Source of the DNA: Kangiella sp.
GTDB taxonomy: Bacteria > Pseudomonadota > Gammaproteobacteria > Enterobacterales > Kangiellaceae
Length of the DNA: 48,246 nt
Direction: 5' to 3'
Assembly (NCBI GenBank): GCA_028284185.1
Contig: JANQSG010000001.1
Location: 1 to 48,246, forward strand
Below, in pieces: positions 1 through 8,795 of the stretch. The notes under the pieces were generated by a model. That model was not told the DNA's origin and ran no database searches. It saw only the letters and a program-made list of their open reading frames with translations. The position numbers and the translations under genes were made by a program. Numbering within the stretch: position 1 is the stretch's first letter; each line of letters starts with the position of its first letter.

Positions 1-104
1 ATCGAATAATGCGACGCATCATCCAACAAGTGCCCACACAAATTGTCTTATAATCTGTTAAAGAACACGCCCACGAAGAACTCGCTCCGTAAGCAAGGGC
101 GCAC
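1..104 (-). other. rRNA operon 5' leader with boxA (16S gene lies off the left edge)
   Basis: Read on the minus strand this is an rrn leader. TGTTCTTTAACA at 56-67 matches boxA (E. coli TGCTCTTTAACA), and TGTGTGGGCACTTG at 27-40 matches the segment that follows boxA in the E. coli rrn leader (TGTGTGGGCACT). It sits directly downstream of two strong promoters. In E. coli the 16S gene begins more than 100 bases after boxA, so the 16S gene should start just beyond base 1 and none of it is inside the window. BoxA supports NusB/S10-dependent antitermination of rRNA transcripts. The rightward ORF that crosses this region is not believed to be a gene. Confidence 0.85.
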
Positions 105-132
105 ATTATATATCGCCCCTAATATCTGTCAA
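105..132 (-). promoter_or_regulatory. rrn promoter, proximal (P2-like)
   Basis: On the minus strand, a perfect -35 TTGACA (127-132) and a perfect -10 TATAAT (105-110) are separated by 16 bases. A GC-rich GTGCGCCC discriminator follows the -10, as is typical of stringently controlled rRNA promoters. It lies about 40 bases upstream of boxA. Confidence 0.85.
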
Positions 133-217
133 CGATTTTCGATAATTTTTTTATGGAAATTAGCGATTTGTTTATCTTCGACCGATTTTTCCTGGCTATG
201 CCTAGAAAGTGGTGCGC

Positions 218-245
218 ATTATAGGGAGTTTTGGGTTACTAGCAA
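218..245 (-). promoter_or_regulatory. rrn promoter, distal (P1-like)
   Basis: A second minus-strand promoter lies about 110 bases upstream of the first: -35 TTGCTA (240-245), 16-base spacer, -10 TATAAT (218-223), then the GC-rich discriminator GCGCACC. Runs of A and T at about 250-330 upstream could act as UP element and Fis sites. The tandem P1/P2 layout matches rrn operons of enteric bacteria. Confidence 0.75.
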
Positions 246-389
246 GCGTTTTTTCGACTTTTTAGTTAGTTTTTTCAAACCAGGCAAGCAGGCAGTTTTT
301 TGCAGATCATTTTTTGTACAGAAGCCCTTCAATTGATTAGAAAAACTAATAGGTTGGGCTTGACAAGTAATTAATAATTCAAATTTTAA

Positions 390-1184
390 TCAATCTTGCT
401 TTTTCACGATATCTTCTTTATCTGACGTTGCCAGTTGTTTTTTTCGTATCTCACGCTCTTCCCGAATATCCTTTAAACGCCATAGAGTCATGATAGGCCC
501 TGAAATGGCATATAAAGAAAATGCAGAAAACAAGATCAAAGCAGGTTCTGAGGCGATCAAAATAAAGATTATCACCATAGCAATAATGCCCACGAATGGG
601 ATTTTGTTTTTCCAGTTCACTTCTTTGAAACTGGAATAGCGGAAATTACTAACCATTAACAAACCTACTGTGATCGTCAAAAGGCCGATATAAAGACCGT
701 AGGGTTTAATCTCCCAGTTATAGTCAGTACCCAACCATACGAGCCCAGCAAGAATGGCTGCTGCAGATGGGCTTGCCAATCCCTGAAAATAACGCTTATC
801 TGCCGTTTCAACCTGGGTATTAAAGCGTGCCAATCTCAAAGCTGCTGCTACGACATAGACAAAAGTGGCCAGCCAGCCAAATTTTCCCAAACCCGATAAT
901 GCCCAATTATAGGTTACCAGGGCTGGAGCAATGCCAAATGAGACCATATCAGCCATTGAATCATACTCAGCACCAAAATCGGTTTGGGTATTGGTGATAC
1001 GTGCCATGCGACCATCAAGTCCATCCATAATCATGGCCACAAAGATCCCTATTGCCGCATGTTCAAAGCTCCCCTGCATGGAAGCAACCACAGCATAAAA
1101 ACCTGCGAACAAACCCGCTGTCGTCAATAGATTGGGCAGTAGGTAAATTCCTCGGTGCGATGAAAAGCGTTGGCGCATTTTCAT
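390..1184 (-). CDS. pssA: CDP-diacylglycerol--serine O-phosphatidyltransferase
   Basis: Makes phosphatidylserine from CDP-diacylglycerol and serine in the inner membrane, the first step toward phosphatidylethanolamine. The CDP-alcohol phosphotransferase motif DGx2ARx8Gx3Dx3D is intact at residues 57-79 (D57, G58, A61, R62, G71, D75, D79). Several hydrophobic segments follow, and the 264-residue length fits the membrane-integral (type II) PssA rather than the soluble E. coli type. The C-terminus is charged and cytoplasmic-looking. ATG at 1184 is the first start; a second ATG lies two codons in. The gene reads toward the rrn promoters, and no clear terminator was seen after its stop. Confidence 0.93.
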   Translation of the reverse strand: MKMRQRFSSHRGIYLLPNLLTTAGLFAGFYAVVASMQGSFEHAAIGIFVAMIMDGLDGRMARITNTQTDFGAEYDSMADMVSFGIAPALVTYNWALSGLGKFGWLATFVYVVAAALRLARFNTQVETADKRYFQGLASPSAAAILAGLVWLGTDYNWEIKPYGLYIGLLTITVGLLMVSNFRYSSFKEVNWKNKIPFVGIIAMVIIFILIASEPALILFSAFSLYAISGPIMTLWRLKDIREEREIRKKQLATSDKEDIVKKQD

Positions 1185-1307
1185 AAAAGACTCTAATTTT
1201 TTTAGCTATAATATTGATATCAATAGAGTATCACATTCCTCAATTGGTAGAGAAGAACTTTCATTCAGTGAAAATTAGTGGCATATTGGATTTTCAGCTC
1301 TGGCAGA

Positions 1308-1335
1308 TTGACAGTTAGAGGATTTCTGGCAAGAT
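1308..1335 (+). promoter_or_regulatory. sigma70-type promoter for the DUF3579 gene
   Basis: TTGACA at 1308-1313, 16-base spacer, CAAGAT at 1330-1335. The expected start of transcription is about 20 bases before the ATG at 1364. Confidence 0.6.
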
Positions 1336-1363
1336 AGCCGCAACCTTATAAAAAAACAACAGC

Positions 1364-1654
1364 ATGACTGAATCTAGCGAAGCGAAGCGCTATATCATCA
1401 AAGGCTTAACCGAAAACGGTAATAAATTTCGTCCTAGCGACTGGGCTGAGCGTATGTGTGGCAACCTATGTAGTTTTAGAAACCGCCGTATGATCTACTC
1501 TCCCCTGCTACGCCCTGCTGTAATTGATGGTGTAAAATGCGTTATTGTTGATTCAGAACTGAGTACAAAACACCCCAATCTTTTTAACCAAATCATTGAT
1601 TTTGCCAGGAAAAATCATTTACAGCTTCTTGATGAAGCAAAAGCTTTGCCATAA
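1364..1654 (+). CDS. DUF3579 family protein
   Basis: A 96-residue cytoplasmic protein of the DUF3579 family, common in beta- and gammaproteobacteria and of unknown role. Family features seen are the FRPSDWAERMCG segment near residues 22-33, an R-I-Y-SP core with conserved prolines, and the VKCVIVDSEL strand near residues 58-67. Length is normal for the family. It has no signal peptide or membrane segment. It is divergent from pssA and is followed by the DUF4124 gene after about 90 bases; a separate start signal (AGGAAAG) precedes that gene. Confidence 0.8.
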   Translation: MTESSEAKRYIIKGLTENGNKFRPSDWAERMCGNLCSFRNRRMIYSPLLRPAVIDGVKCVIVDSELSTKHPNLFNQIIDFARKNHLQLLDEAKALP

Positions 1655-1743
1655 CTTTTTGTTGTTGTTGGCGCTTCATTCAGGCATTATTAAGGTTGGG
1701 TTGATTAAATTCTGATTGATATTAGCAGTAACAGGAAAGCTCT

Positions 1744-2208
1744 ATGTTTAATGTAAAAACTTTTGCCTTAGTAGCCAGCTCAATATTAGCTTTATTTTTG
1801 AGCTTTAGCGCTTTGAGTGAAACCGAAATTATTTATAAATGGGTTGATGCTAAAGGCAATGTCAAATACACACAAAATCGTCCTGAAGGCGATATTAAAT
1901 ATCAAATCATTCGCTATAAGCGAAATGATAAAAAAGTAACCCCATCCATTCCAAAAAGCACAAGCAGCTCCGCTAAGATTAGTAAGGAAGAAATTTCTGC
2001 AAATTCTTCGGTACAAGATGTAGCACGTAAAAATCAAGAGATTGAAAAAAAGAATTGTGAGATCTCAAAATCCAATCTGGAAACCCTACAAGGCAAGAAT
2101 CGGATTAAATATAAAAATGAAGCAGGTGAAGAAGTTTTTCTTAACGATGAAGAACGAGCGGAACGAATTCAACAGGCGAAAGATAACGTAGCCAGGTATT
2201 GCAAATAA
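1744..2208 (+). CDS. DUF4124 domain-containing exported protein
   Basis: A 154-residue secreted protein. Residues 1-25 form a signal peptide with a hydrophobic core and a likely cut after SALS or just beyond. Residues 27-50 are the DUF4124 hallmark (IYKWVDAKGNVKYTQNRPEG), a small domain found at the N-terminus of many proteobacterial envelope proteins. The rest is lysine- and glutamate-rich and probably helical, ending in an E-R-A-E-R-I-Q-Q-A-K segment and a terminal cysteine at residue 153, with another cysteine at about 104. Function is unknown. AGGAAAGCTCT precedes the ATG. The gene faces clpB and shares a bidirectional terminator with it. Confidence 0.75.
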   Translation: MFNVKTFALVASSILALFLSFSALSETEIIYKWVDAKGNVKYTQNRPEGDIKYQIIRYKRNDKKVTPSIPKSTSSSAKISKEEISANSSVQDVARKNQEIEKKNCEISKSNLETLQGKNRIKYKNEAGEEVFLNDEERAERIQQAKDNVARYCK

Positions 2209-2224
2209 ATAAAACGACCAATTT

Positions 2225-2251
2225 AAAAAGCGAGCTTAAAGCTCGCTTTTT
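2225..2251. terminator. bidirectional rho-independent terminator overlapping the clpB stop
   Basis: AAAAAGCGAGC (2225-2235), loop TTAAA, GCTCGCTTTTT (2241-2251): an 11-bp perfect stem with an A-run on one side and a T-run on the other. It can end both the rightward DUF4124 transcript and the leftward clpB transcript. The clpB stop codon (2236-2238) sits in the loop. Confidence 0.85.
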
Positions 2252-4827
2252 ATTATTCGCTGAAAAAAAAATAACTGCTTATCTTTTAAACTAACTTTAA
2301 TAGTTTGCCCTTTAATAAAATCACCTTGCAGAATTTTTTGCGCCAAGGGGTTTTCTATATAAGTTTGGAGAGCACGTTTCAATGGTCTTGCCCCATAAAC
2401 CGGATCAAAACCAACATCCGCTAAATAATCCATAGCAGCTTGAGCAAACTCAATGGATAAATCTATTTCAGCTAACCGTTTATTCAAGTTCGCCAATTGA
2501 ATTTTAGCTATTTGTTTTACCGCATCCTTATCAAGACTATGGAAGACCACCGTTTCATCAATTCGATTGATAAATTCGGGGCGAAAAAAACTGCCAACCA
2601 TTTCCATCAATTGTGATTTTAAGTTGGTTTCAGAGGAATCAGGATTAAAGTTTTGAATCAGATCCGATCCCAAGTTCGAAGTCATCACTACCACCGTATT
2701 TCTAAAATCAACGGTACGTCCCTGGCTATCGGTTAAGCGCCCATCCTCTAAGACTTGCAGCAATACATTAAAAACATCTGCATGCGCTTTTTCAACTTCA
2801 TCAAATAACACTACTGAATAAGGTTTACGTCTGACCGCTTCGGTTAAATAACCACCCTCTTCGTAGCCCACATAACCAGGAGGCGCACCTATCAATCGTG
2901 CCACTGCATGCTTTTCCATAAACTCGGACATATCGATTCGAACCATGGCATCTTCAGTATCAAATAAAAATTCCGCTAATGATTTACACAATTCGGTTTT
3001 ACCCACACCGGTTGGCCCTAAAAACAAGAAAGAACCATTAGGTCGGTTAGGATCGGATAAGCCTGCACGGGAACGTCTGACCGCATTGGAAACTGCTACC
3101 ACAGCTTCATCCTGACCAATGACTCTTTGGTGCAGGTAAGATTCCATTTGCAGCAGTTTATCTTTTTCACCCTGCAACATTTTTGAAACTGGTATTCCTG
3201 TCCATTTCGCTACTACTTCAGCAATTTCCTGATCGGTCACTTTATTCCGAAGTAGCTGCATTTCGAGTTCTTTGGAGTCATCTGCTGACGCTAACTTTGC
3301 TTCCAACTCAGGTATCAAACCGTATTGCAACTCAGACATTTTAGTCAAATCACCAGCCCGCTGCGCCGCTTCCAAATCGGTGCGCACCTTATCTAATTCT
3401 GCCTTGATATTTTGAGTACCATGCACCGCTGCCTTTTCCGCCATCCAAACTTCATTCAACTCAGCATACTCTTTTTCCAATTCTGCAATACTGGCTTGCA
3501 AATCCTGCAAACGCTGTTTGGAACTATCATCGGTTTCTTTTTTCAAAGCCTCACGTTGAATTTTTAGCTGGATCAAACGTCGATCTAGTTTATCCATCAC
3601 TTCCGGTTTGGAATCAATTTCCATCCGAATACGACTCGCCGCTTCGTCAATTAAATCAATGGCCTTATCAGGTAATTGACGATCAGTAATATAACGCTGT
3701 GATAAGGTCGTTGCTGCAACAATCGCTGGATCAGTAATTTCCACTCCATGATGCACTTCGTAACGTTCTTTCAGGCCACGTAAAATAGCAATGGTATCTT
3801 CGGTATTCGGCTCATCCACCAACACTTTTTGGAATCGACGTTCAAGTGCTGCATCTTTTTCCACATATTGACGATATTCATCTAAAGTAGTGGCACCCAC
3901 ACAATGCAACTCACCACGTGCTAAAGCAGGCTTTAACATGTTGCCGGCATCCATGGCACCTTCAGCTTTACCGGCACCAACCATAGTATGTAGTTCATCA
4001 ATAAATAAGATGGTTTGGCCTTCTTGTTTCGATAAATCTTTAAGTACGGCTTTTAAGCGTTCTTCAAATTCACCACGAAATTTAGCACCAGCAATTAAAG
4101 CCCCCATATCCAGTGAAAGCACACGTTTGTTTTTAATCCCTTCAGGCACTTCACCATTCACAATACGCTGGGCCAAACCTTCAATAATAGCGGTTTTACC
4201 CACACCAGGAGCGCCGATTAATACCGGATTATTTTTACTGCGTCTTTGCAGCACTTGAATACAGCGGCGGATTTCATCATCGCGTCCAATCACCGGATCC
4301 AACTTGCCACTTTCTGCACGCTCAGTTAGATCAATGGTGTATTTATCCAGTGCTTGACGATTATCTTCAGCATTAGGATCATTGACATTTTGGCCGCCAC
4401 GAATTTGATTAATGGCTTCTTCCACCATTTGCGTGGTAACGCCCTGTTCTTTTAATAACTTGCCTAAAGTTTTATCGCCAAGCGCTGCCAATAAAAATAG
4501 CTCTGACGAAATAAACTGATCATTTCGCTGTTGCGATAGTTTGTCACATACATTGAGCAAAGCGCCCAAACTTTGTGACACATGAACCTCACCCGCAGTG
4601 CCGCTAACCTGCGGCAGTTTAGTCTTTTCCTGTTCAAGAGTTTGCCTGAGTTGAGCTGAATGCACACCAATTTGCGATAAAATTCCAGTAACACTGTTAC
4701 CCGTTTGATTGAGCATGGCCAATAGCAAATGTACTGGCTCAATAAATTGATGATCATTGCCCACCGCTAAGGATTGCGCATCAGCAAGGGCATTTTGAAA
4801 TTTACTGGTTAGTTTGTCCATTCTCAT
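2236..4827 (-). CDS. clpB: ATP-dependent disaggregase ClpB (Hsp104 family)
   Basis: Cytoplasmic hexameric chaperone that pulls proteins out of aggregates together with DnaK. In order it shows the N-domain pair ([21 protein letters not shown]), AAA-1 with Walker A GAPGVGKT, the coiled middle domain unique to ClpB, and AAA-2 with Walker A GPTGVGKT and the C-terminal domain with [10 protein letters not shown]. The start is taken at ATG 4827 ([10 protein letters not shown]) because GGAGGT at 4835-4840 lies 7 bases before it; the ATG at 4842 overlaps that ribosome-binding site. This gives 863 residues, close to the usual length. The last codons and the stop lie inside a terminator hairpin. A heat-shock type promoter lies upstream. 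Confidence 0.97.
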   Translation of the reverse strand: MRMDKLTSKFQNALADAQSLAVGNDHQFIEPVHLLLAMLNQTGNSVTGILSQIGVHSAQLRQTLEQEKTKLPQVSGTAGEVHVSQSLGALLNVCDKLSQQRNDQFISSELFLLAALGDKTLGKLLKEQGVTTQMVEEAINQIRGGQNVNDPNAEDNRQALDKYTIDLTERAESGKLDPVIGRDDEIRRCIQVLQRRSKNNPVLIGAPGVGKTAIIEGLAQRIVNGEVPEGIKNKRVLSLDMGALIAGAKFRGEFEERLKAVLKDLSKQEGQTILFIDELHTMVGAGKAEGAMDAGNMLKPALARGELHCVGATTLDEYRQYVEKDAALERRFQKVLVDEPNTEDTIAILRGLKERYEVHHGVEITDPAIVAATTLSQRYITDRQLPDKAIDLIDEAASRIRMEIDSKPEVMDKLDRRLIQLKIQREALKKETDDSSKQRLQDLQASIAELEKEYAELNEVWMAEKAAVHGTQNIKAELDKVRTDLEAAQRAGDLTKMSELQYGLIPELEAKLASADDSKELEMQLLRNKVTDQEIAEVVAKWTGIPVSKMLQGEKDKLLQMESYLHQRVIGQDEAVVAVSNAVRRSRAGLSDPNRPNGSFLFLGPTGVGKTELCKSLAEFLFDTEDAMVRIDMSEFMEKHAVARLIGAPPGYVGYEEGGYLTEAVRRKPYSVVLFDEVEKAHADVFNVLLQVLEDGRLTDSQGRTVDFRNTVVVMTSNLGSDLIQNFNPDSSETNLKSQLMEMVGSFFRPEFINRIDETVVFHSLDKDAVKQIAKIQLANLNKRLAEIDLSIEFAQAAMDYLADVGFDPVYGARPLKRALQTYIENPLAQKILQGDFIKGQTIKVSLKDKQLFFFQRIIKSEL

Positions 4828-4885
4828 AAAACAGACCTCCACATTTTCCTAAGCTAATAGCTCAGATATTTTTAACATGACTAAA

Positions 4886-4913
4886 TAATGTGGTTTGTTT
4901 GATCTATTTCAAG
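4886..4913 (-). promoter_or_regulatory. predicted sigma32 heat-shock promoter of clpB
   Basis: On the minus strand, CTTGAAA (4907-4913), a 13-base spacer, then CCACATTA (4886-4893). This fits the sigma32 pattern (CTTGAAA, 11-16 bases, CCCCATNT) with one substitution in the C-run. It lies about 60 bases upstream of the clpB start, between clpB and the acyltransferase gene, so clpB can be induced independently of the upstream genes. Confidence 0.7.
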
Positions 4914-4944
4914 AGTTGAAACGATTGAGATTGATTTTTATCAA

Positions 4945-5661
4945 CTATAAAGTTTTTCGATGCCCTAATAATAACTCACCTAGCCTGAGCAGGCTGTCAT
5001 CTTCAGAAAAGTATTCATAAGACAAATTAGGATGCTGAATTACTTTAGAATTTGAACGCAAGAATAAAGGTGCAAAGACACTGCCCTGACCTCTAACTCC
5101 AGTTAAACGCGCTACAAAAATAGGCACTTTAGAAAGCTCAGCCAGCTTTTTTATGCCAGGTTTCACTCGATAAGGCTGCTCATGATCAAGGTGAATTTTA
5201 CCATGTGGAAACAAGGCAATAATTTCCCCTTTATGCAAAGCCCTCTTAGCCTGACGAAAAGCAATGTCAGCACGACCAGTTCTATCCACCGGAATACAAC
5301 CCGCGCCTTTAAACAACCACTTTAGATACCAGCGCTCATACTCTTCTTTGGCAATCATAAAGCGGATTGGCCGATCACAGGCAGCAATTAAAAAGAAAGG
5401 ATCTATACCCGATAAATGATTGGATATTACCAGTGCACCGTCTTTCGAGGGCAAATGAAATTGCTGACTGCTTTTATCCAGGCTTTGAAATTCAAGGTTA
5501 TGAAAACTCAGGCAATAATACCTGAAAACGCCATCAATTTTATTGAGAAAACTGGAACCCCAATCCACATGGTTATAAAGCTTGCCAGTACGATTAAGAT
5601 CGGCCAGAAGTGCCAATACTATGATGAAAATAAGGCACCAAACCATGATTGATGGCGTCAT
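4945..5661 (-). CDS. PlsC-like lysophospholipid acyltransferase
   Basis: A 238-residue membrane-associated acyltransferase of the PlsC/LPLAT superfamily. Residues 5-20 form an N-terminal membrane anchor. The catalytic HX4D motif is NHLSGID (H82, D87). The block usually written FPEG is FPHG here (151-154), followed by KIHLD, so the substrate-binding motif is altered. The probable reaction is acyl transfer to a lysophospholipid or related acceptor; the substrate is not known. Its ATG overlaps the pgeF stop by 4 bases (ATGA), so the two are translationally coupled. It is inserted between pgeF and clpB, which are adjacent in E. coli. Confidence 0.78.
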   Translation of the reverse strand: MTPSIMVWCLIFIIVLALLADLNRTGKLYNHVDWGSSFLNKIDGVFRYYCLSFHNLEFQSLDKSSQQFHLPSKDGALVISNHLSGIDPFFLIAACDRPIRFMIAKEEYERWYLKWLFKGAGCIPVDRTGRADIAFRQAKRALHKGEIIALFPHGKIHLDHEQPYRVKPGIKKLAELSKVPIFVARLTGVRGQGSVFAPLFLRSNSKVIQHPNLSYEYFSEDDSLLRLGELLLGHRKTL

Positions 5662-6419
5662 TTTGTTTGTTCCTTTACTGATCCATCAAACCAAATCATA
5701 GTCGCCATACGCCCTGTTTGACCATCGCGACGATAGGAAAAAAACTGCTCAGAGTCAGTATAAGTGCATAAATCACTTTGATAAACTTCTATCCCTAATC
5801 CGGTTAACTGAGCTTCTGCAATTCCGGCCAAATCAGCAAGGTATTTACCAGTAGGTTTTACAGCAAAGAATTTACTGAACGGTGGATTAGCATTACAAAA
5901 AGCATCAAAAACATCCTGCCCCACTTCAAAATGTTTTTGGCTAATAGCTGGCCCAATCCAAGCCATTAGCTGCTCCGTTTTAGCATATTGCTTAATGCTT
6001 CTTATTAAAATTCCGCTAGCCAATCCTCGCCAACCAGCATGAACCGCAGCTACAAAATCAGCTTTTTTGGAACAAAGTAAAACTGGTAGGCAATCCGCAG
6101 TCATGACCACACAGACTTCTTGAAAATCATAAGAATAAACGCCATCGGCATCGGCGCCGATAGTTTTCTGATCGTATCTGATAACACGCTCTGAATGAGT
6201 TTGAGTAAGCCAGTGTGGTGCTTGCGGGTGCCTGCTAACTTCTTGTAATAACTGACGATTTTTTTCTACTGATGCCTTATTGTCATTAACATGCAAAGCT
6301 AAATTCAGGCCCGCAAAGGGTTGCTGACTAATACCACCTGAACGAGTGCTACAAAAAGCTTTTATGCTGGCTGGTGCAGGCCAATTGGGCTTGATAAGAG
6401 TTATCGAATTTGCTGACAT
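5658..6419 (-). CDS. pgeF: peptidoglycan editing factor / YfiH-family oxidoreductase
   Basis: A 253-residue member of the YfiH/DUF152 (laccase-domain) family. E. coli PgeF prevents wrong amino acids in the peptidoglycan stem; relatives act on purine nucleosides. Conserved metal-site motifs are present: TQTHSERV, DADGVYS, VMTADCLPVLL and AAVHAGWRGLASG, carrying the usual His/Cys/His ligands. Length is typical. It begins 12 bases after rluD and overlaps the acyltransferase start, so rluD-pgeF-acyltransferase form one leftward unit, in the same order as E. coli rluD-yfiH except for the added gene. Confidence 0.92.
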   Translation of the reverse strand: MSANSITLIKPNWPAPASIKAFCSTRSGGISQQPFAGLNLALHVNDNKASVEKNRQLLQEVSRHPQAPHWLTQTHSERVIRYDQKTIGADADGVYSYDFQEVCVVMTADCLPVLLCSKKADFVAAVHAGWRGLASGILIRSIKQYAKTEQLMAWIGPAISQKHFEVGQDVFDAFCNANPPFSKFFAVKPTGKYLADLAGIAEAQLTGLGIEVYQSDLCTYTDSEQFFSYRRDGQTGRMATMIWFDGSVKEQTK

Positions 6420-6431
6420 TTTCGTTTAGTC

Positions 6432-7400
6432 TTAGCTCTCAAAGTGCACTTTATTTTTACGCAATTCAATCAACAATTGATTCATATCATTTGGCAATGG
6501 TGCTCGCCATTCGATATATTCGCCAGTGGCGGGATGTTTTAAACCTAACAAACTGGCGTGTAGAGCCTGACGTTTGAAGGTAGCAATGGTTTGGCGCAGT
6601 TCTTCAGTAATTCGAGTTGGCGTTCTAAAACGGCCGCCATAAAGCGGATCACCAATCAGCGGAAACTTTAAATGCGCCATATGCACTCGGATCTGATGGG
6701 TGCGCCCCGTTTCCAAGCGCAATTTAATATGACTATGGTCCAGAAATTTCTCAACGATGCGATAATGAGTAATGGCTCTTTTGCCTTCGGGCGTCACCGC
6801 CATAGAAGTTCTTTTCGTTGGATGGCGGCCAATGGGCGCATCAACGGTGCTACCTGAAACCATCACTCGATTGGTCACTGCATCATATTCCCGGGTAAAA
6901 GCACGATTTTGCAACTGCTCCACCAAATCCGTATGTGCAGCAATGGTTTTGGCTACGACCAATAAACCCGTAGTTTCCTTGTCCAGGCGATGAATAATGC
7001 CAGCACGCGGTAAATTGGCCAATTCAGGGGCATGATGTAATAAGGCATTAACCAGGGTGCCATCTTTATTACCAGCTCCTGGATGAACAACTAATCCAGC
7101 AGGCTTATTAATCACCAATAAATCATCATCTTCATAGGTAATATCCAACTCTATGGCTTGTGGCTTCCATTCGCCTTGCACTTCAATAATGGCATTGATT
7201 TCAATTGACTCAAGACCTTCCAATTTGCTTTTAGGCGAAGTGACCTCTTGTCCATTAACCAACACAAAACCTTTTTTAATCCAATCCTGAATACGAGCAC
7301 GGGAATAGTCCGGAAATTCCTGCGCCAGAGCAAAATCCAGTCGAAGCCCGTAAACTTTTTCGTCGAATGTGTGTCTGATAGCTACGGTTTGAGTATTCAT
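6432..7400 (-). CDS. rluD: 23S rRNA pseudouridine synthase RluD
   Basis: Converts uridines of 23S rRNA helix 69 (E. coli 1911, 1915, 1917) to pseudouridine. An N-terminal S4 RNA-binding domain (about residues 10-75, SRARIQDWIKKGFVLVNG) is followed by the RluA-type catalytic domain with the GIIHRLDKETTGLLV motif, whose Asp is catalytic. ATG at 7400 is chosen (322 residues, near the E. coli 326); the longer reading would start at a TTG at 7418 without a better ribosome-binding site. It is divergent from bamD, as in many gammaproteobacteria. Confidence 0.95.
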   Translation of the reverse strand: MNTQTVAIRHTFDEKVYGLRLDFALAQEFPDYSRARIQDWIKKGFVLVNGQEVTSPKSKLEGLESIEINAIIEVQGEWKPQAIELDITYEDDDLLVINKPAGLVVHPGAGNKDGTLVNALLHHAPELANLPRAGIIHRLDKETTGLLVVAKTIAAHTDLVEQLQNRAFTREYDAVTNRVMVSGSTVDAPIGRHPTKRTSMAVTPEGKRAITHYRIVEKFLDHSHIKLRLETGRTHQIRVHMAHLKFPLIGDPLYGGRFRTPTRITEELRQTIATFKRQALHASLLGLKHPATGEYIEWRAPLPNDMNQLLIELRKNKVHFES

Positions 7401-7477
7401 GTTGTTAGATTCGTACAAATATCAACTCATCAATGCTTAATCTCGCCTAGCAGCCATTGTAAATTCACGTAAAAAGA

Positions 7478-7506
7478 TTGGCGTGGCTGCCCGGCTCGGT
7501 TAGAAT
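7478..7506 (+). promoter_or_regulatory. sigma70-type promoter for bamD
   Basis: TTGGCG (7478-7483), 17-base spacer, TAGAAT (7501-7506). The leader to the bamD ATG is about 35 bases. Confidence 0.6.
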
Positions 7507-7548
7507 GAGCCACATTGTATCAGGCTCTTATATAAACAGAAAATTAAT

Positions 7549-8313
7549 ATGCAAAAACAATTACTTATTTTATTAGCCGTGATTGGCTTTGGCCTTGTTG
7601 GCTGTTCCTCAACTCCCGATGCCGATGAAAAGACGGAAGTAGAGTCTTTAACCGCCCAGGAATTAACCAGCAAAGCGAAAAGTGCCTTGAATGGCGGTAA
7701 CTATGCCAGAGCCATTGAATTACTGGAAGAAATTGATACGCGCTATCCTTTTGGTCGTATTTCCGAACAAGTAAAACTCGATTTGATTTTTGCTTATTTC
7801 AAAAAAGGTGAATTCGAATCCGGACAAACTCAAGCGGATCGCTTTATTCGTCAGCACCCCCAGCATAAAAGCCTGGATTATGTGTATTACATGAAGGGCG
7901 TGATGTATTTTGAGGAAGAAAAAGGGTTCTTAAAAGACTTACTCAGTGCCGATATGCATAAACGCGACACCTCAAATTTAAAAGCCGCATTCGATAGCTT
8001 TAAATCACTAGTGCAGGTTTACCCCGATAGCCAATATGCGCCAGATGCTCGCCAGCGTATGATTCAGGTGAAAAACCTGTTGGCGCAACACGAACTGCAT
8101 ATAGCGCGTTTTTATATGGATCGAGATAGCTATGTCGGTGCAGCCAATCGTGCGAAATATATTGTAGAAGCTTATCCTAAATCAACGGCTGTACCACAAG
8201 CTTTAGAAATCCTAATTAATTCCTATAAATTGTTGGATATCCCAGAATTAGCAGAACAATATCGTCGCGTATTGTTATTGAATTATCCTGACTATAATTT
8301 GGCGGAATTTTAA
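7549..8313 (+). CDS. bamD: outer membrane protein assembly factor BamD
   Basis: An essential outer-membrane lipoprotein of the Bam complex that inserts beta-barrels. Residues 1-19 form a lipoprotein signal ending in the lipobox LVGC, so the mature protein begins at the lipidated cysteine at residue 19, followed by SSTPDADE. The rest holds about five TPR-like helical repeats (for example LTAQELTSKAKSALNGGNYARAI starting near residue 34, and the FGRISEQVKLDLIFAYFKKG block). The 254-residue length is normal. The gene stands alone between a promoter and a hairpin terminator. Confidence 0.95.
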   Translation: MQKQLLILLAVIGFGLVGCSSTPDADEKTEVESLTAQELTSKAKSALNGGNYARAIELLEEIDTRYPFGRISEQVKLDLIFAYFKKGEFESGQTQADRFIRQHPQHKSLDYVYYMKGVMYFEEEKGFLKDLLSADMHKRDTSNLKAAFDSFKSLVQVYPDSQYAPDARQRMIQVKNLLAQHELHIARFYMDRDSYVGAANRAKYIVEAYPKSTAVPQALEILINSYKLLDIPELAEQYRRVLLLNYPDYNLAEF

Positions 8314-8329
8314 AATTTGCTATCCATAG

Positions 8330-8357
8330 AAAAGGCGCTTAATTAAGTGCCTTTTTT
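8330..8357 (+). terminator. rho-independent terminator of bamD
   Basis: AAAAGGCGCTTAA pairs with TTAAGTGCCTTTT (one G-T pair), followed by a run of T. The A-run on its left side may also let it act in the leftward direction for nadE-glnB. Confidence 0.8.
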
Positions 8358-8447
8358 TAGATTTATTATAAAGAAATATGCTAAAACCGATATAACAATA
8401 TAATGTGCGCAAAAATAGAAAGGTAAAAGATGTATACTTTTTATTTA

Positions 8448-8795
<348 letters not shown>

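Noticed and set aside
43-336. Rightward 97-codon ORF at the left edge
   Set aside because: It runs antisense through the rrn leader and both rrn promoters, and its protein resembles no known family.
3890-4258. 122-codon rightward ORF inside clpB
   Set aside because: Antisense shadow of the strongly conserved AAA-1 domain of ClpB, with no family resemblance.
4842-4842. Earlier ATG for clpB adding MEVCF
   Set aside because: It overlaps the GGAGGT ribosome-binding site of the ATG at 4827, and ClpB homologues begin MR(I/M)D.
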